Assembly: GCA_028284265.1 (NCBI GenBank)
Contig: JANQRZ010000007.1
Location: 62,001 to 126,000 of the forward strand
Length of the DNA stretch: 64,000 nt
Direction of reading: 5' to 3'
Origin: Rhodothermales bacterium
Lineage (GTDB): Bacteria > Bacteroidota > Rhodothermia > Rhodothermales > JANQRZ01
The position numbers were made by a program, and so were the translations under genes. Of this stretch, positions 24,593 to 32,788 are shown one piece after another. The notes beneath the pieces were generated by a model. It was not told the origin of the DNA, searched no databases, and was given only the letters and a program-made list of their open reading frames with translations. Position 1 is the stretch's first letter, and each line of letters begins with the position of its first letter.

Positions 24593-25525
24593 ATGCTCCT
24601 CCGCCTCGCCTGCTTTGCCCTCGTCGTTTCCCTCGCTGCCTGCTCCACGCCGGAGCCAGCCGAGGACACCGTGCCCGTCCGCGCCGCCACCGCGCCCGCC
24701 GGGTTCAGCGTGCCCGACGATGAGTTCGGCGACTACTGGTATCAGGGCCTCGCCGAGATCACGAGCTACGATCTCCAGCAGGTGCGCTACGGCGAGGTGC
24801 ATCCCGGCGAGGCCGTCATGATCTACGTCACCGAGCCGTTCCTCGAAGACACGCAGGTCAAGGCCGACGACCCGAACGCCGACGGGGCGGTGACGGTCCT
24901 CAAGATGAACGCGACGCGAGCGTTCAACACGGGCGTCTACCCGTACACGATGATGACCTCCGTGTTCTCACCCGTCGAGGGCGGCCCGGCGCTCAAGGTC
25001 ACGACCTCCTCGCAGGAGTGGTGCGGGCACACCTTCACGCAACTCAACCGGCGTGACGCGGGCTATCATCTTCAACTCTACTCTTACTTCGAGAGCGAGA
25101 GCGATCAGGACCGGATGCTCCCCGACGTGCTCCTCGAAGACGACCTCTGGACCCAACTCCGCCTCAACCCCGACGCGCTCACGACGGGCGACCTCACCCT
25201 CGTCCCCGGCACGATCTACCAGCGCCTCAGCCACCTCCACCTCGAACCCAAGCAGGCGACCGCCACGCTCACCGACGGCGACGACGGAACCCGTACCTAT
25301 ACGCTGACCTACCCCGACCTTGACCGGACGCTCGCCATCACCTTCGCTGCCGATTTTCCACACACCGTCGAAGGCTGGACCGAGGCCCGGCGCTCCGGCT
25401 TCGGCGCGAACTCCCAGACCCTCACGACGACGGCCACGCGGAAAGCCCGTGAGATGATGCCCTACTGGTCGCTCAACCGCCGCGCCGACACGCCGCTTCG
25501 TGAGTCGCTCAGGCTAGATGGATAA
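24593..25525 (+). CDS. Conserved lipoprotein of unknown function
   Basis: 310 residues from the ATG at 24593. This start gives a proper lipoprotein signal (LACFALVVSLAAC, lipobox LAAC). The upstream frame from 24536 is rejected. Conserved-looking segments are YWYQGLAEITSYDLQQVRYGE, VMIYVTEPFLEDTQVKAD, VLKMNATRAFNTGVYPYTMM and SSQEWCGHTFTQLNRRD. Similar proteins in Bacteroidota have been mislabelled as a septum formation (Maf) protein. Nothing here resembles Maf. It is probably periplasmic and anchored to a membrane. Function unknown. Confidence 0.75.
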   Translation: MLLRLACFALVVSLAACSTPEPAEDTVPVRAATAPAGFSVPDDEFGDYWYQGLAEITSYDLQQVRYGEVHPGEAVMIYVTEPFLEDTQVKADDPNADGAVTVLKMNATRAFNTGVYPYTMMTSVFSPVEGGPALKVTTSSQEWCGHTFTQLNRRDAGYHLQLYSYFESESDQDRMLPDVLLEDDLWTQLRLNPDALTTGDLTLVPGTIYQRLSHLHLEPKQATATLTDGDDGTRTYTLTYPDLDRTLAITFAADFPHTVEGWTEARRSGFGANSQTLTTTATRKAREMMPYWSLNRRADTPLRESLRLDG

Positions 25526-25529
25526 CGGC

Positions 25530-26378
25530 CTACGTGCCACGAATGCCAACACTACGGACCACAGGGTCAAGTTCGGTATCAGAACAACTCCCTCCGTATT
25601 GCTGCAAGATGAGTCCCCTCAACTTTTTGATACGGTCGGCCGCTACGGCATCATTCATCCGAGATGGTGTGGCACCAAACGCATTCTCGGCTGCGAGTTG
25701 AATGACTCCGGCTTGGTCAAGCTGAGTCGCTAGGTGGTCATCAAGAGTCTCGACGACGACGCGCAGCAGCAGTAGAAGGTCAACTGATTCGCGCTCTTGA
25801 AATGTTGTTACATCGGTCGAGGTGAAGTCAAGCTCCTGCACCGAGCCTGTCCAGTACGCATTGAGCGCACTGCCGTGATCGGTGATTAGATTGGAGAGTC
25901 GGGGGCTTGGGCTTGAGTCTAGATGAATGAATACGTTCCGTCGAAGCCTGATGTACTCAAGCGTTCGCTTTACCTCATCCGGGGGAGTTGTGCAGGACGA
26001 TGAGGATAAGGTGTTCCAGTAACGCGATTCGGGTGAGTCCCCGTTTGCCGCTCGAAAAGATGAATTTGCAGACCTCAGCAGGGATGTAGCATCAGCTAGA
26101 AAACTGCTAGCAAACTCATAGCTAGTCGATACGTAGGAGCCGAAGGTGAATCGGTCTCGCTCCGCCTCAAACTGCTCTATATCCCCGACCCGGATATTTA
26201 TGCGTGGCGCGTACTCGTTGTCGGCAAATATGTCTGGCAGGTAGAGCTGATGCGCAGCGTCTCCCAGACGCCCAACTCCTCGCGCTAGCTCATCACTCGC
26301 GAAGAGAAAGAAGCAGAACTGGTCGTTTAGGTCTGCCAGCCCTCTAAGGTACTTGGAGCGGAGCGGCGTCTTTACCAC
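25530..26378 (-). CDS. HEPN-like protein with R-x4-H motif
   Basis: 282 residues. It is mostly helical, with no signal peptide or membrane helix. The segment EYIRLRRNVFIHLD contains R147-N-V-F-I-H152. This is the R-x4-6-H motif of HEPN RNases, in a helix that follows a long helical region, as in HEPN domains of defence and toxin systems. Codon use is less GC-biased than in the neighbouring miaA, with many AGA/TCA/GTA-type codons and Ser runs, which suggests transfer. No adjacent nucleotidyltransferase (MNT) partner is visible. It is convergent with the lipoprotein gene, whose stop lies 5 bp away. The family assignment is inference from the motif. Confidence 0.5.
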   Translation of the reverse strand: MVKTPLRSKYLRGLADLNDQFCFFLFASDELARGVGRLGDAAHQLYLPDIFADNEYAPRINIRVGDIEQFEAERDRFTFGSYVSTSYEFASSFLADATSLLRSANSSFRAANGDSPESRYWNTLSSSSCTTPPDEVKRTLEYIRLRRNVFIHLDSSPSPRLSNLITDHGSALNAYWTGSVQELDFTSTDVTTFQERESVDLLLLLRVVVETLDDHLATQLDQAGVIQLAAENAFGATPSRMNDAVAADRIKKLRGLILQQYGGSCSDTELDPVVRSVGIRGT

Positions 26379-26465
26379 AGACGATGGAGACTAGGCATAA
26401 CCAGTAATTGAGTGTAGGGCGGACGCAATGTAACATGGCTGTCGGGCATTCGGCTCGCTTACGAG

Positions 26466-27398
26466 CTAAGAACTGCCGACGAGGCACAGCAGCTCTTCAA
26501 TGATCTCCGTGTATCGAGTGCTGCTGAGGTCAAGCCAGCGGTACGTGTCGTGGCGGCGGAACCAGGTGAGCTGGCGCTTGGCGTAGCGCCGCGTGTTCTG
26601 CTTCAGGCGGCGCACCATCTCGTCGTACTCGATCTCGCCACGTAGGTGCGCCAGCGGCTCGCGGTAGCCAATCGTGCGAAGCGGGTTCAGGCTCGGCGAG
26701 ACCCCAGCATCCAGCAGGCGGCGGTTCTCGTCCAGCAGTCCGGCCTCCAGCATCTGGTCCACGCGGCGGTTGATGCGCTCGTAGAGGTCGGCGCGGGGGC
26801 GGGTGAGCACGACGGGCGTAAACCTGAACCGGGGCGGCGTCCGGTGGGTGTGATAGTAGGACAGCGGGCGGTCCGTGTCGTGGAGCACTTCGAGCGCCCG
26901 AACGACGCGCTGCGTCTTGGTCGCATCCATCGTTGCCGCGCTCGCCGGGTCGAGGCGTTCGAGTTCGCGGTAGAGCACCTCGCTGCCCTCGTCGCGGAGC
27001 CGCGCCATGAGCCGGTCGCGGGTGGCCGCCGTCGTCTCGGGAATCTCGGCCAGCCCGTGCATCAGCGCTTCGAGGTAGAGCGTCGAGCCACCCGCGACGA
27101 GCGGGACCTTGTCTCGGTTCAGGATAGCCTCGATCCGCTCTGTCGCGGCCTCGGCAAAGCGGCCTGCCGAGAACGGTTCGTCGAGGTCCAGTTCGTCGAT
27201 GAAGTGGTGCGGGACGCGGGCCAACTCCTCGGGCGAAGGCTTCGCCGTGCCAATCGTGAGGCCCCGGTAGACCTGCCGACTGTCTGCCGACACGATTTCA
27301 CCGCCGAGCCGTTCGGTGAGGGTGAGACTGAGCGTCGTCTTGCCTACTGCCGTCGGGCCGATGAGCGCGAGAATCGGGGAGGCAGAATCGTCCGTCAC
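26466..27398 (-). CDS. miaA: tRNA dimethylallyltransferase MiaA
   Basis: 310 residues, starting at GTG (27398), 2 bp after the moeB stop. The longer in-frame reading lies within moeB and is rejected. It has a P-loop GPTAVGKTTLSL near residue 13, DSRQVYRGLTIGTAKPS, VAGGSTLYLEALMHGL, and the C-terminal GYREPLAHLRGEIEYDEM and KRQLTWFRRHDTYRWLD. MiaA adds a dimethylallyl group to A37 of tRNAs that read codons beginning with U, which includes the tRNA-Leu(UAA) in this window. It appears translationally close-coupled to moeB. Confidence 0.95.
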   Translation of the reverse strand: MTDDSASPILALIGPTAVGKTTLSLTLTERLGGEIVSADSRQVYRGLTIGTAKPSPEELARVPHHFIDELDLDEPFSAGRFAEAATERIEAILNRDKVPLVAGGSTLYLEALMHGLAEIPETTAATRDRLMARLRDEGSEVLYRELERLDPASAATMDATKTQRVVRALEVLHDTDRPLSYYHTHRTPPRFRFTPVVLTRPRADLYERINRRVDQMLEAGLLDENRRLLDAGVSPSLNPLRTIGYREPLAHLRGEIEYDEMVRRLKQNTRRYAKRQLTWFRRHDTYRWLDLSSTRYTEIIEELLCLVGSS

Positions 27399-27400
27399 AC

Positions 27401-28546
27401 TCAATACTTCGGCATCGACGGGTCGATCTCGTCGCTCCACGCGAGCACGCCACCCTTCAGGTTGACCGCACCCTTGAAGCCCGCATCGTGCAGGATCTGT
27501 ACAGCCTTGGCCGAGCGTCCCCCCGAACGGCAATGCACAACAAAGCCCTCTTCGCGGTGCTCCTCGATCTCGTCCAGCCGGTTGGGCAGTTCATCCAGCG
27601 GAATGAGGGTGCCGTCGAGGTTGGCGATGCCGAACTCGTCGGGCTTCCGCACGTCGAGAATGAACGGGCGCTCGCCGCGGTCGAGTCGGTCTTTGAGTTC
27701 GCGGACGGTGATTTCGGGGACAGCGCTCATGGGGGCGTCGGTTGGGGAGGCGCAGAACGCCTCGTAGTCGATAAGGTGGGTGATCGTGGGGTGGGTACCG
27801 CAGACCGGGCACTCGGGATTCTTCGGAACCGTCAGCGACTGAAACTGCATCCCCAGTGAATCAACCAGCAGCAGTTGGCCGATGATCGGCTCGCCGATGC
27901 CGAGCACCAGCTTCAGCACTTCGGTCGCTTGGATCGTCCCGACGAGGCCCGGCAGCACGCCGAGTACGCCACCTTCCGCGCAGTCGGGGACAGCATCAGG
28001 CGGCGGCGGACGGTCGAACAGGCAGCGGTAGCATGGCCCATCGTCGGTGCAAAATACAGCGGCCTGCCCCTCGAAGCGGAAGATGGAGCCGTAGACGTTC
28101 GGGGTGCCCGTGAGTACGCAGGCATCGTTCACGAGGTAGCGCGTGGCAAAGTTGTCGCTCCCATCGGCAATCACATCGTAGCCTCGGATGATATCGAGCG
28201 CGTTGTCGCTCGTGAGTCGGGTAGGGTGGGGGACGAGGTCAATATGCGGGTTGAGGTCGCGCAGCCGTTCCATTGCCGCTTCGAGCTTCGGGCGTCCCGC
28301 GTCACGACTCCCGTAGAGCACTTGGCGTTGGAGGTTGGTTTCATCCACCCGGTCGAACTCCACGATACCAAGCCGTCCGATGCCCGCCGCGGCAAGATAG
28401 AGGGCGAGCGGCGACCCCAGCCCGCCTGCGCCGATCAGCAGAACGGATGCGTGCTTGAGCGCTTCCTGTCCGGCCAGTCCGACCTGCGGAAGCGTGAGGT
28501 GGCGGCTGTAGCGCTGGCGTTCGTTTGGGGTAAGCAGCGTATCCAA
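27401..28546 (-). CDS. moeB: MoeB/ThiF-type adenylyltransferase with C-terminal rhodanese domain
   Basis: 381 residues. The E1-like domain (1-250) has the ATP-binding GAGGLGSPLALYLAAAG (about 38-54), DGSDNFATRYLVNDAC, and the zinc Cys pairs CYRC and CPVC. A rhodanese domain occupies ~275-381 with the active-site loop VVHCRSGGRSA (catalytic Cys). Such enzymes adenylate the C-terminal Gly-Gly of MoaD or ThiS and may pass sulfur from the rhodanese Cys. moaD and moaE lie 8 kb away in the same window, so molybdopterin synthesis is the likely pathway. The rhodanese fusion would allow sulfur transfer as well. Confidence 0.93.
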   Translation of the reverse strand: MDTLLTPNERQRYSRHLTLPQVGLAGQEALKHASVLLIGAGGLGSPLALYLAAAGIGRLGIVEFDRVDETNLQRQVLYGSRDAGRPKLEAAMERLRDLNPHIDLVPHPTRLTSDNALDIIRGYDVIADGSDNFATRYLVNDACVLTGTPNVYGSIFRFEGQAAVFCTDDGPCYRCLFDRPPPPDAVPDCAEGGVLGVLPGLVGTIQATEVLKLVLGIGEPIIGQLLLVDSLGMQFQSLTVPKNPECPVCGTHPTITHLIDYEAFCASPTDAPMSAVPEITVRELKDRLDRGERPFILDVRKPDEFGIANLDGTLIPLDELPNRLDEIEEHREEGFVVHCRSGGRSAKAVQILHDAGFKGAVNLKGGVLAWSDEIDPSMPKY

Positions 28547-28551
28547 TTTAT

Positions 28552-28563
28552 CCGTTATTGCAA
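28552..28563 (-). repeat. 12-bp repeat TTGCAATAACGG (copy 2)
   Basis: On the minus strand it provides the last Leu-Gln-stop of the lycopene cyclase gene (GAT TTG CAA TAA), then CGG. It lies 5 bp before the moeB start. Confidence 0.7.
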
Positions 28564-29277
28564 ATCAAAAACTTCGTTTTTGGGGAGAAACATCATAAGC
28601 CCTTGGACCACCATCAGATTCGTAACGAGGAAGAACACAGCTTCTTCGATGGGGAGGCCTAGCGGATCGAAGTTGAGACTGTAGGTGTCCGAGATATCCC
28701 AGATACCCAACCCGATGGCAATTCGGTCGGCGATCCACAGGTAGACGGTCGGCACAGCCACACCGAGAAACCACTGCCGTCGATACGTCCAGAAGGTCGA
28801 TGCTGACAGCCACGCCATCCCGGCGAGCACAGGGCCTGCCCACGCAAGGATAAGACCCATATATAACGTACGAGTACCGAAGAGTAGATAGACACCGACT
28901 AAGCTTACGGCAATCCAGAATGCCACCATGACGACGCGTAGATTAGATGGCTGAATCGGCTCATGATCTTTGATGCGAGACTTAATATTCATCAGCCATA
29001 GTCCAGTCAGAATAGGTTGCAATAGAAAGAATAAATACTCTTCTATGGGTACATACCCAATCGTTGCCAGCACGCGGTCCTCTCCGTAGTACCAGACACC
29101 TCGGTAAACGAGGTAGTTGTCCCATGCGGTCGTGTAGACGAACGCGATCAGGGCGAGCAGCATGATCCATCCCCACGCCCGCTTCGCACCGATGCCGCCC
29201 ATCGGCTTGGGCTGAAGGAGCGCCAGCGCCGCGATGGGCGGCAGGATAAAAACGAGGTGGAACGCTAGGTAGGTCAA
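28555..29277 (-). CDS. CrtYcd-type lycopene cyclase
   Basis: 240 residues, seven or so membrane helices. It carries two internal repeats with the cyclase motif P-x-[15 protein letters not shown] (around residue 76) and [13 protein letters not shown] (around 210). This is the fused form of the CrtYc/CrtYd cyclase. It cyclises lycopene-type ends to beta-ionone rings. The start is TTG (29277), overlapping the TGA stop of the upstream oxidoreductase gene, so the two are translationally coupled. Its last codons come from the TTGCAATAACGG repeat. Codon use is clearly less GC-rich than in the neighbours. Confidence 0.9.
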   Translation of the reverse strand: MTYLAFHLVFILPPIAALALLQPKPMGGIGAKRAWGWIMLLALIAFVYTTAWDNYLVYRGVWYYGEDRVLATIGYVPIEEYLFFLLQPILTGLWLMNIKSRIKDHEPIQPSNLRVVMVAFWIAVSLVGVYLLFGTRTLYMGLILAWAGPVLAGMAWLSASTFWTYRRQWFLGVAVPTVYLWIADRIAIGLGIWDISDTYSLNFDPLGLPIEEAVFFLVTNLMVVQGLMMFLPKNEVFDLQ

Positions 29278-30812
29278 TAGATCTTCTTTTGGAGGTCTTG
29301 CAGGATGACGCGAGCAGCATTGCGCCCTGAGGCTCCCATGATGCCGCCGCCCGGATGGGTGCTAGCTCCCGTGAGGTAAAGACCATCGACATGACTGCGA
29401 TACCCGCTCATCGTCAGGGACGGGCGCATCATAAACATCTGGTCTAGGCTCATCTCTAGGTGCATCACATTGCCTCGAAATAGCCCTAATTCGCGCTCTA
29501 GCCACAACGGATGCTGAAAAAGCTGACCGACGATCTTATCTCGTGTTCCCGGAGCATACTGCTCGAAGGTGTCCAGAATCCGGTCGGCTACCTCGTCTTC
29601 AATGTCATCCCACGACTGTCCGTTCGCCAGCTCGTAGGGATAGTACTGCGCCCAGAGCCAGAGGACTTCGCCACCGGGAGGAGCTAGCGAATCATCCACC
29701 GCACTGAAGGTCATCGCAACGATCGGTGGGTCTTGAGCAGGTTCGCCTCGCAGGTAGTCGGCGTAGGCACTCATAATCTGCTGACGATCCCGACAGATGA
29801 GTTGCAGAGCAATCCGTGCGTCGTTGCCCGGGTGGGCTTTGTAACGTACCGGTTCGGAGAGAGCCAGCCTGAGTATGGCTCCAAACCCGTTACCTACGCG
29901 GGGATTTGCAGATAGAGGTCGTTGATCTTCCGGTAGAAGATGGTGGAGTGTCTCCAGTATGTGGGTTCCTGACAGGACACAGCGTGACATGTATATATCA
30001 CCATCAACTCGAACACCAACAGCTCTTTTGTTTTCGACGAGGATATCTTCTACTGGTGCTGATGTGAATACGGCTCCGCCATGTGCCTCTATATGCGCCC
30101 TGAGTGCCTGCGTGAGCATACCCGATCCGCCTTTAGGCCGGGCAATTCCGCCTTCATGATAGAGCGGGTGCCACAGTAAGAAAGGAGCAGATATCGGCTC
30201 AGTCGGTGGTGGCCCTGACTGGGCGGCCATCCATACGAGAGGGGCCTTGATCTTCTCTTCAGTGAAGTACTGGTCGACAACCTCACCGTAAGGTTGTAAG
30301 ATCGTGCCTAGGGCTTGCTGCCAATCCATCTTGGCTGACGGACCAAACATCATCTTCTTTCCTAGCTGGAGCGGCCCCGGCGTAGAGAGGAAAATGTCCC
30401 GCACCGTTTGAGAAAACGGGAGCCAGTCTTGGATGAATTGATGATAAGCTTCGCCCTGTCCCGGAAACTTGGATTCGATGTGATCGGCTGTGCGAGTTAC
30501 GCTTCGGTAGAAAAACATGCTGTCGTCATCAGGAGAAGGGGAGAAGAACAGCGGGTCTAGCTCAATATAGTCGAGTCCATATCTCTCAATTTTTAGCTCC
30601 TCAATGATCGGTGTCAGCCTGATTAAGATGTGAGCACTTCCTCCAAGATCAAACTGATATCCAGACACGATCTCTTTGGTAGATACAGCACCACCGACTA
30701 TGTCTCGTCTCTCAAAAACACCTACTCGATATCCAGCTTGCGCAAGGTAGGCCGCCGATACAAGCGCATTGTGCCCGGCACCGATCACAATTACGTCATA
30801 GTCATAATGCAT
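29274..30812 (-). CDS. CrtI/CrtO-family FAD-dependent carotenoid oxidoreductase
   Basis: 512 residues. The N-terminal Rossmann FAD motif is [21 protein letters not shown] (residues ~8-28), followed by [10 protein letters not shown]. The C-terminus has the family signature [23 protein letters not shown]. Length and motifs fit the CrtI/CrtO/PYROXD2 superfamily. A C-4 beta-carotene ketolase (CrtO) is more likely than a desaturase because it is paired with a cyclase, but this is inference. It is co-transcribed with the cyclase and probably contributes to a keto-carotenoid or xanthorhodopsin-antenna type pigment. Lower-GC codon use than the flanking genes. Confidence 0.85.
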   Translation of the reverse strand: MHYDYDVIVIGAGHNALVSAAYLAQAGYRVGVFERRDIVGGAVSTKEIVSGYQFDLGGSAHILIRLTPIIEELKIERYGLDYIELDPLFFSPSPDDDSMFFYRSVTRTADHIESKFPGQGEAYHQFIQDWLPFSQTVRDIFLSTPGPLQLGKKMMFGPSAKMDWQQALGTILQPYGEVVDQYFTEEKIKAPLVWMAAQSGPPPTEPISAPFLLWHPLYHEGGIARPKGGSGMLTQALRAHIEAHGGAVFTSAPVEDILVENKRAVGVRVDGDIYMSRCVLSGTHILETLHHLLPEDQRPLSANPRVGNGFGAILRLALSEPVRYKAHPGNDARIALQLICRDRQQIMSAYADYLRGEPAQDPPIVAMTFSAVDDSLAPPGGEVLWLWAQYYPYELANGQSWDDIEDEVADRILDTFEQYAPGTRDKIVGQLFQHPLWLERELGLFRGNVMHLEMSLDQMFMMRPSLTMSGYRSHVDGLYLTGASTHPGGGIMGASGRNAARVILQDLQKKIY

Positions 30813-30824
30813 AGATAGTAAAAT

Positions 30825-30836
30825 CTGTTATTGCAA
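30825..30836 (-). repeat. 12-bp repeat, variant TTGCAATAACAG (copy 3)
   Basis: Lies in the 35-bp spacer between the recombinase stop and the carotenoid oxidoreductase start. One base differs from TTGCAATAACGG. Confidence 0.6.
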
Positions 30837-30847
30837 GGTGGAATGCC

Positions 30848-31816
30848 TTACAGCTTGATGTAGTCTGCTGCGCTGTCTTTGAGCTTGTCGCGCTGGTGGA
30901 TATAGGTCATGGTAGTCTCGATTCGCTTATGCCGGGCGTGCGTTTGGACCTGTTGGAGGGAGGCCCCGGACTCAATGGCGAGGGTGCATCCGGTGTGGCG
31001 AAGCGTATGGGCACCGATGGTTGTGTCGAGACCAGCCCGCCGTGCTGTTCGTCTCACCACCTCATAGATAGCTGCTGGCGACATCCGGTTTCCGCGACTG
31101 CTATTCTTGCTTAAAGATCGCCAGAAAGGCCCTTTCTCGATACCGTAGTGTTCCTGCATGGTGTTCAGCGACTCGACGAGGTGGGCCGGAATCTTTACGT
31201 ACTCACCTGTACCACCCTTGGTGCGCGGTAAGTCGAGCACCCAGTAGGGGCCTGCGGAGCGAATGTGTCTCACATCCATGCCCGCAGCTTCGGAGCGCCG
31301 CAGGGTGCAGTGCAACAGAACGCTGAGAAGCGTTCTGTCGCGCAGCGCAGCTTCTCCATTGTGGCCTGTTGCTTCGATTAGGAGACGTGCTTGCTCCTTC
31401 GTAAGAACTGTTATTGCATTGTCTGATCTTCTATTTCGATCAACCCGGCGAATAACATGACGGTCTGCCGGATTTGTGTCAACAAGGCCGAGTGCAATAA
31501 GCCAACTGTAAAACCCGCGGATAGCTGATATCTTACGCTGTAGAGTACTAGGCCGGAGACCAGCTTCTTGAAGCTTCTTTATAAAGGCATTCACATGAAC
31601 GAACGACAGCATGCGCGCCATGCGTAGAGTCACAAAATCTGCATCGAATAAGTGAACCAAATCGCTCCGATAGGCGCGGCGCGTCTGGTCTCGGTCAAAT
31701 CGGAGCAAGTAGACCGGAAGCAAGTCTGTATCGAGCGCCCGACCATCAGGAACGGTTATATTCTCGCCTGAGGCCGAAATGACGGATGGAAGTACGCTTT
31801 GTCTGGGTGAATCCAC
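30848..31816 (-). CDS. Tyrosine recombinase (XerC/D-like integrase)
   Basis: 322 residues. An N-terminal SAM-like core-binding domain (~30-125) is followed by a complete catalytic domain: Arg173 in TLRRSEAAGM, Lys200 in RTKGGTGEY, His270 and Arg273 in HTLRHTG, His296 in ARHKRIETT, and the nucleophile Tyr305 in MTYIH. All catalytic residues are present, so it should be active. It is not next to a phage or transposon module. It is flanked by carotenoid genes and a ThiD-like gene and lies in the centre of a cluster of 12-bp repeats, one of them inside its own coding region. It could be a stand-alone Xer or an integrase of a small mobile unit. Confidence 0.9.
   Translation of the reverse strand: MDSPRQSVLPSVISASGENITVPDGRALDTDLLPVYLLRFDRDQTRRAYRSDLVHLFDADFVTLRMARMLSFVHVNAFIKKLQEAGLRPSTLQRKISAIRGFYSWLIALGLVDTNPADRHVIRRVDRNRRSDNAITVLTKEQARLLIEATGHNGEAALRDRTLLSVLLHCTLRRSEAAGMDVRHIRSAGPYWVLDLPRTKGGTGEYVKIPAHLVESLNTMQEHYGIEKGPFWRSLSKNSSRGNRMSPAAIYEVVRRTARRAGLDTTIGAHTLRHTGCTLAIESGASLQQVQTHARHKRIETTMTYIHQRDKLKDSAADYIKL
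31407..31418 (-). repeat. 12-bp repeat, partial TGCAATAACAGT (copy 4), inside the recombinase gene
   Basis: Encodes Asn-Ala-Ile-Thr-Val in the recombinase. It matches the first ten-odd bases of the repeat family (TGCAATAAC). Confidence 0.5.
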
Positions 31817-31906
31817 GGTTCTTGGGGCCTCTCGTGACCGATGTAGATGTTAACCCTGATAATAAGGCTTATCACAGGTATAAGTCAATCCACGACCCTC
31901 GAAACC

Positions 31907-32749
31907 ATGTCGAGTGCAGTCTTCAATTTCTGCCCCATCGTCGCCGGCGCATTGTACCCCGCCGTAGAACGCGGGCTAGCTGCTGACCTCGCTGCTGTGC
32001 GAGCGCTGGGCGGTTTGGGTTATCCGGTTTGCACATCGCTCGTGATGGCTGGACATGGCGTTGTCACTGACGCGACCGACGTACCAGAAGACACCATTCG
32101 TGCCCAGTTGGAGCATATCGCACTGACCGTCAAGCCAACAGCGCTCAAGGTTGGCGTACTCTCGTCTCATGCGGCCGCTGATACCGTGCTTCGCTTTGCT
32201 GACAAATTCGCGGGGCCGGTGTTGCTTGACATTCAGCTCACTGGTCCCCACGGCGAGACGGTACTGACTCCCCGTGGTATTGATGTCGTGCTGGAGCATT
32301 TGGGCGTTCCCGACCTAGTGGTGATAGATCATTCTGACGCTGAGCCGCTCAGTGGTGGCGAGATCCACTCACTTGATGATGCCCAGGTGGCTGCCCAGCG
32401 TATTATCCGCCGTGGTGCACGCGCCGTAGTGATAAAGTGTGCTACGCTGCCCGCGCGTCACTTTGAGCAGAACGGAGTGCCTCCCGACGACACGGTGTTC
32501 AATGCCGACCTGTACTTCGATGGTCAAGAGTTCGCTCTTTTCGAGGCCCCTCACCTCCCTAGAGGGCACCGGGATGGCATCTCCAGTACCTTTGCCGTCG
32601 TCGCGCTCAAAGGCCTCGCCGACGGCTTGCCCGCTGAGAAGGCACTACAGCAGGCAAAGCGTTTCGTAACAGAGGGCCTTCGTGCAACCGAGCAACAAGG
32701 TAAGACGGTGCCATTCCGTTTCACCGAGAGCATGACCTCGTTACAATAA
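31907..32749 (+). CDS. Divergent ThiD-like HMP(-P) kinase
   Basis: 280 residues from the ATG at 31907. The overall pattern is that of ThiD in the ribokinase superfamily: LAADLAAVRALGGLGYPVCTSLVMAGHGVV, seen as ADLAAVRALGG and VCTSLVMAGHGV, then IRAQLEHIALTVKPTALKVGVLSS. The C-terminal helix is LADGLPAEKALQQAKRFVTEGL. However, the N-terminal SDSGGGAGIQ-type substrate loop is replaced by CPIVAGALYPAV. The C-terminal catalytic GTGC loop reads DGISSTF, without Cys. The true substrate may therefore differ from HMP-phosphate. It ends in Leu-Gln-stop, supplied by the repeat, and is followed by a LacI-type regulator. Confidence 0.7.
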   Translation: MSSAVFNFCPIVAGALYPAVERGLAADLAAVRALGGLGYPVCTSLVMAGHGVVTDATDVPEDTIRAQLEHIALTVKPTALKVGVLSSHAAADTVLRFADKFAGPVLLDIQLTGPHGETVLTPRGIDVVLEHLGVPDLVVIDHSDAEPLSGGEIHSLDDAQVAAQRIIRRGARAVVIKCATLPARHFEQNGVPPDDTVFNADLYFDGQEFALFEAPHLPRGHRDGISSTFAVVALKGLADGLPAEKALQQAKRFVTEGLRATEQQGKTVPFRFTESMTSLQ

Positions 32750-32752
32750 CGG
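32741..32752 (+). repeat. 12-bp repeat, variant TTACAATAACGG (copy 5)
   Basis: Supplies Leu-Gln-stop (TTA CAA TAA) of the ThiD-like gene, in the + orientation. One base differs from the consensus. Confidence 0.65.
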
Positions 32753-32788
32753 CTCTGCTGTTCCACTCATCCTGTCCCTACAAAGGTG

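Noticed and set aside
24593-25525. Maf septum formation inhibitor
   Set aside because: Similar lipoproteins carry this label, but the sequence has a lipobox and no Maf nucleotide pyrophosphatase motif.
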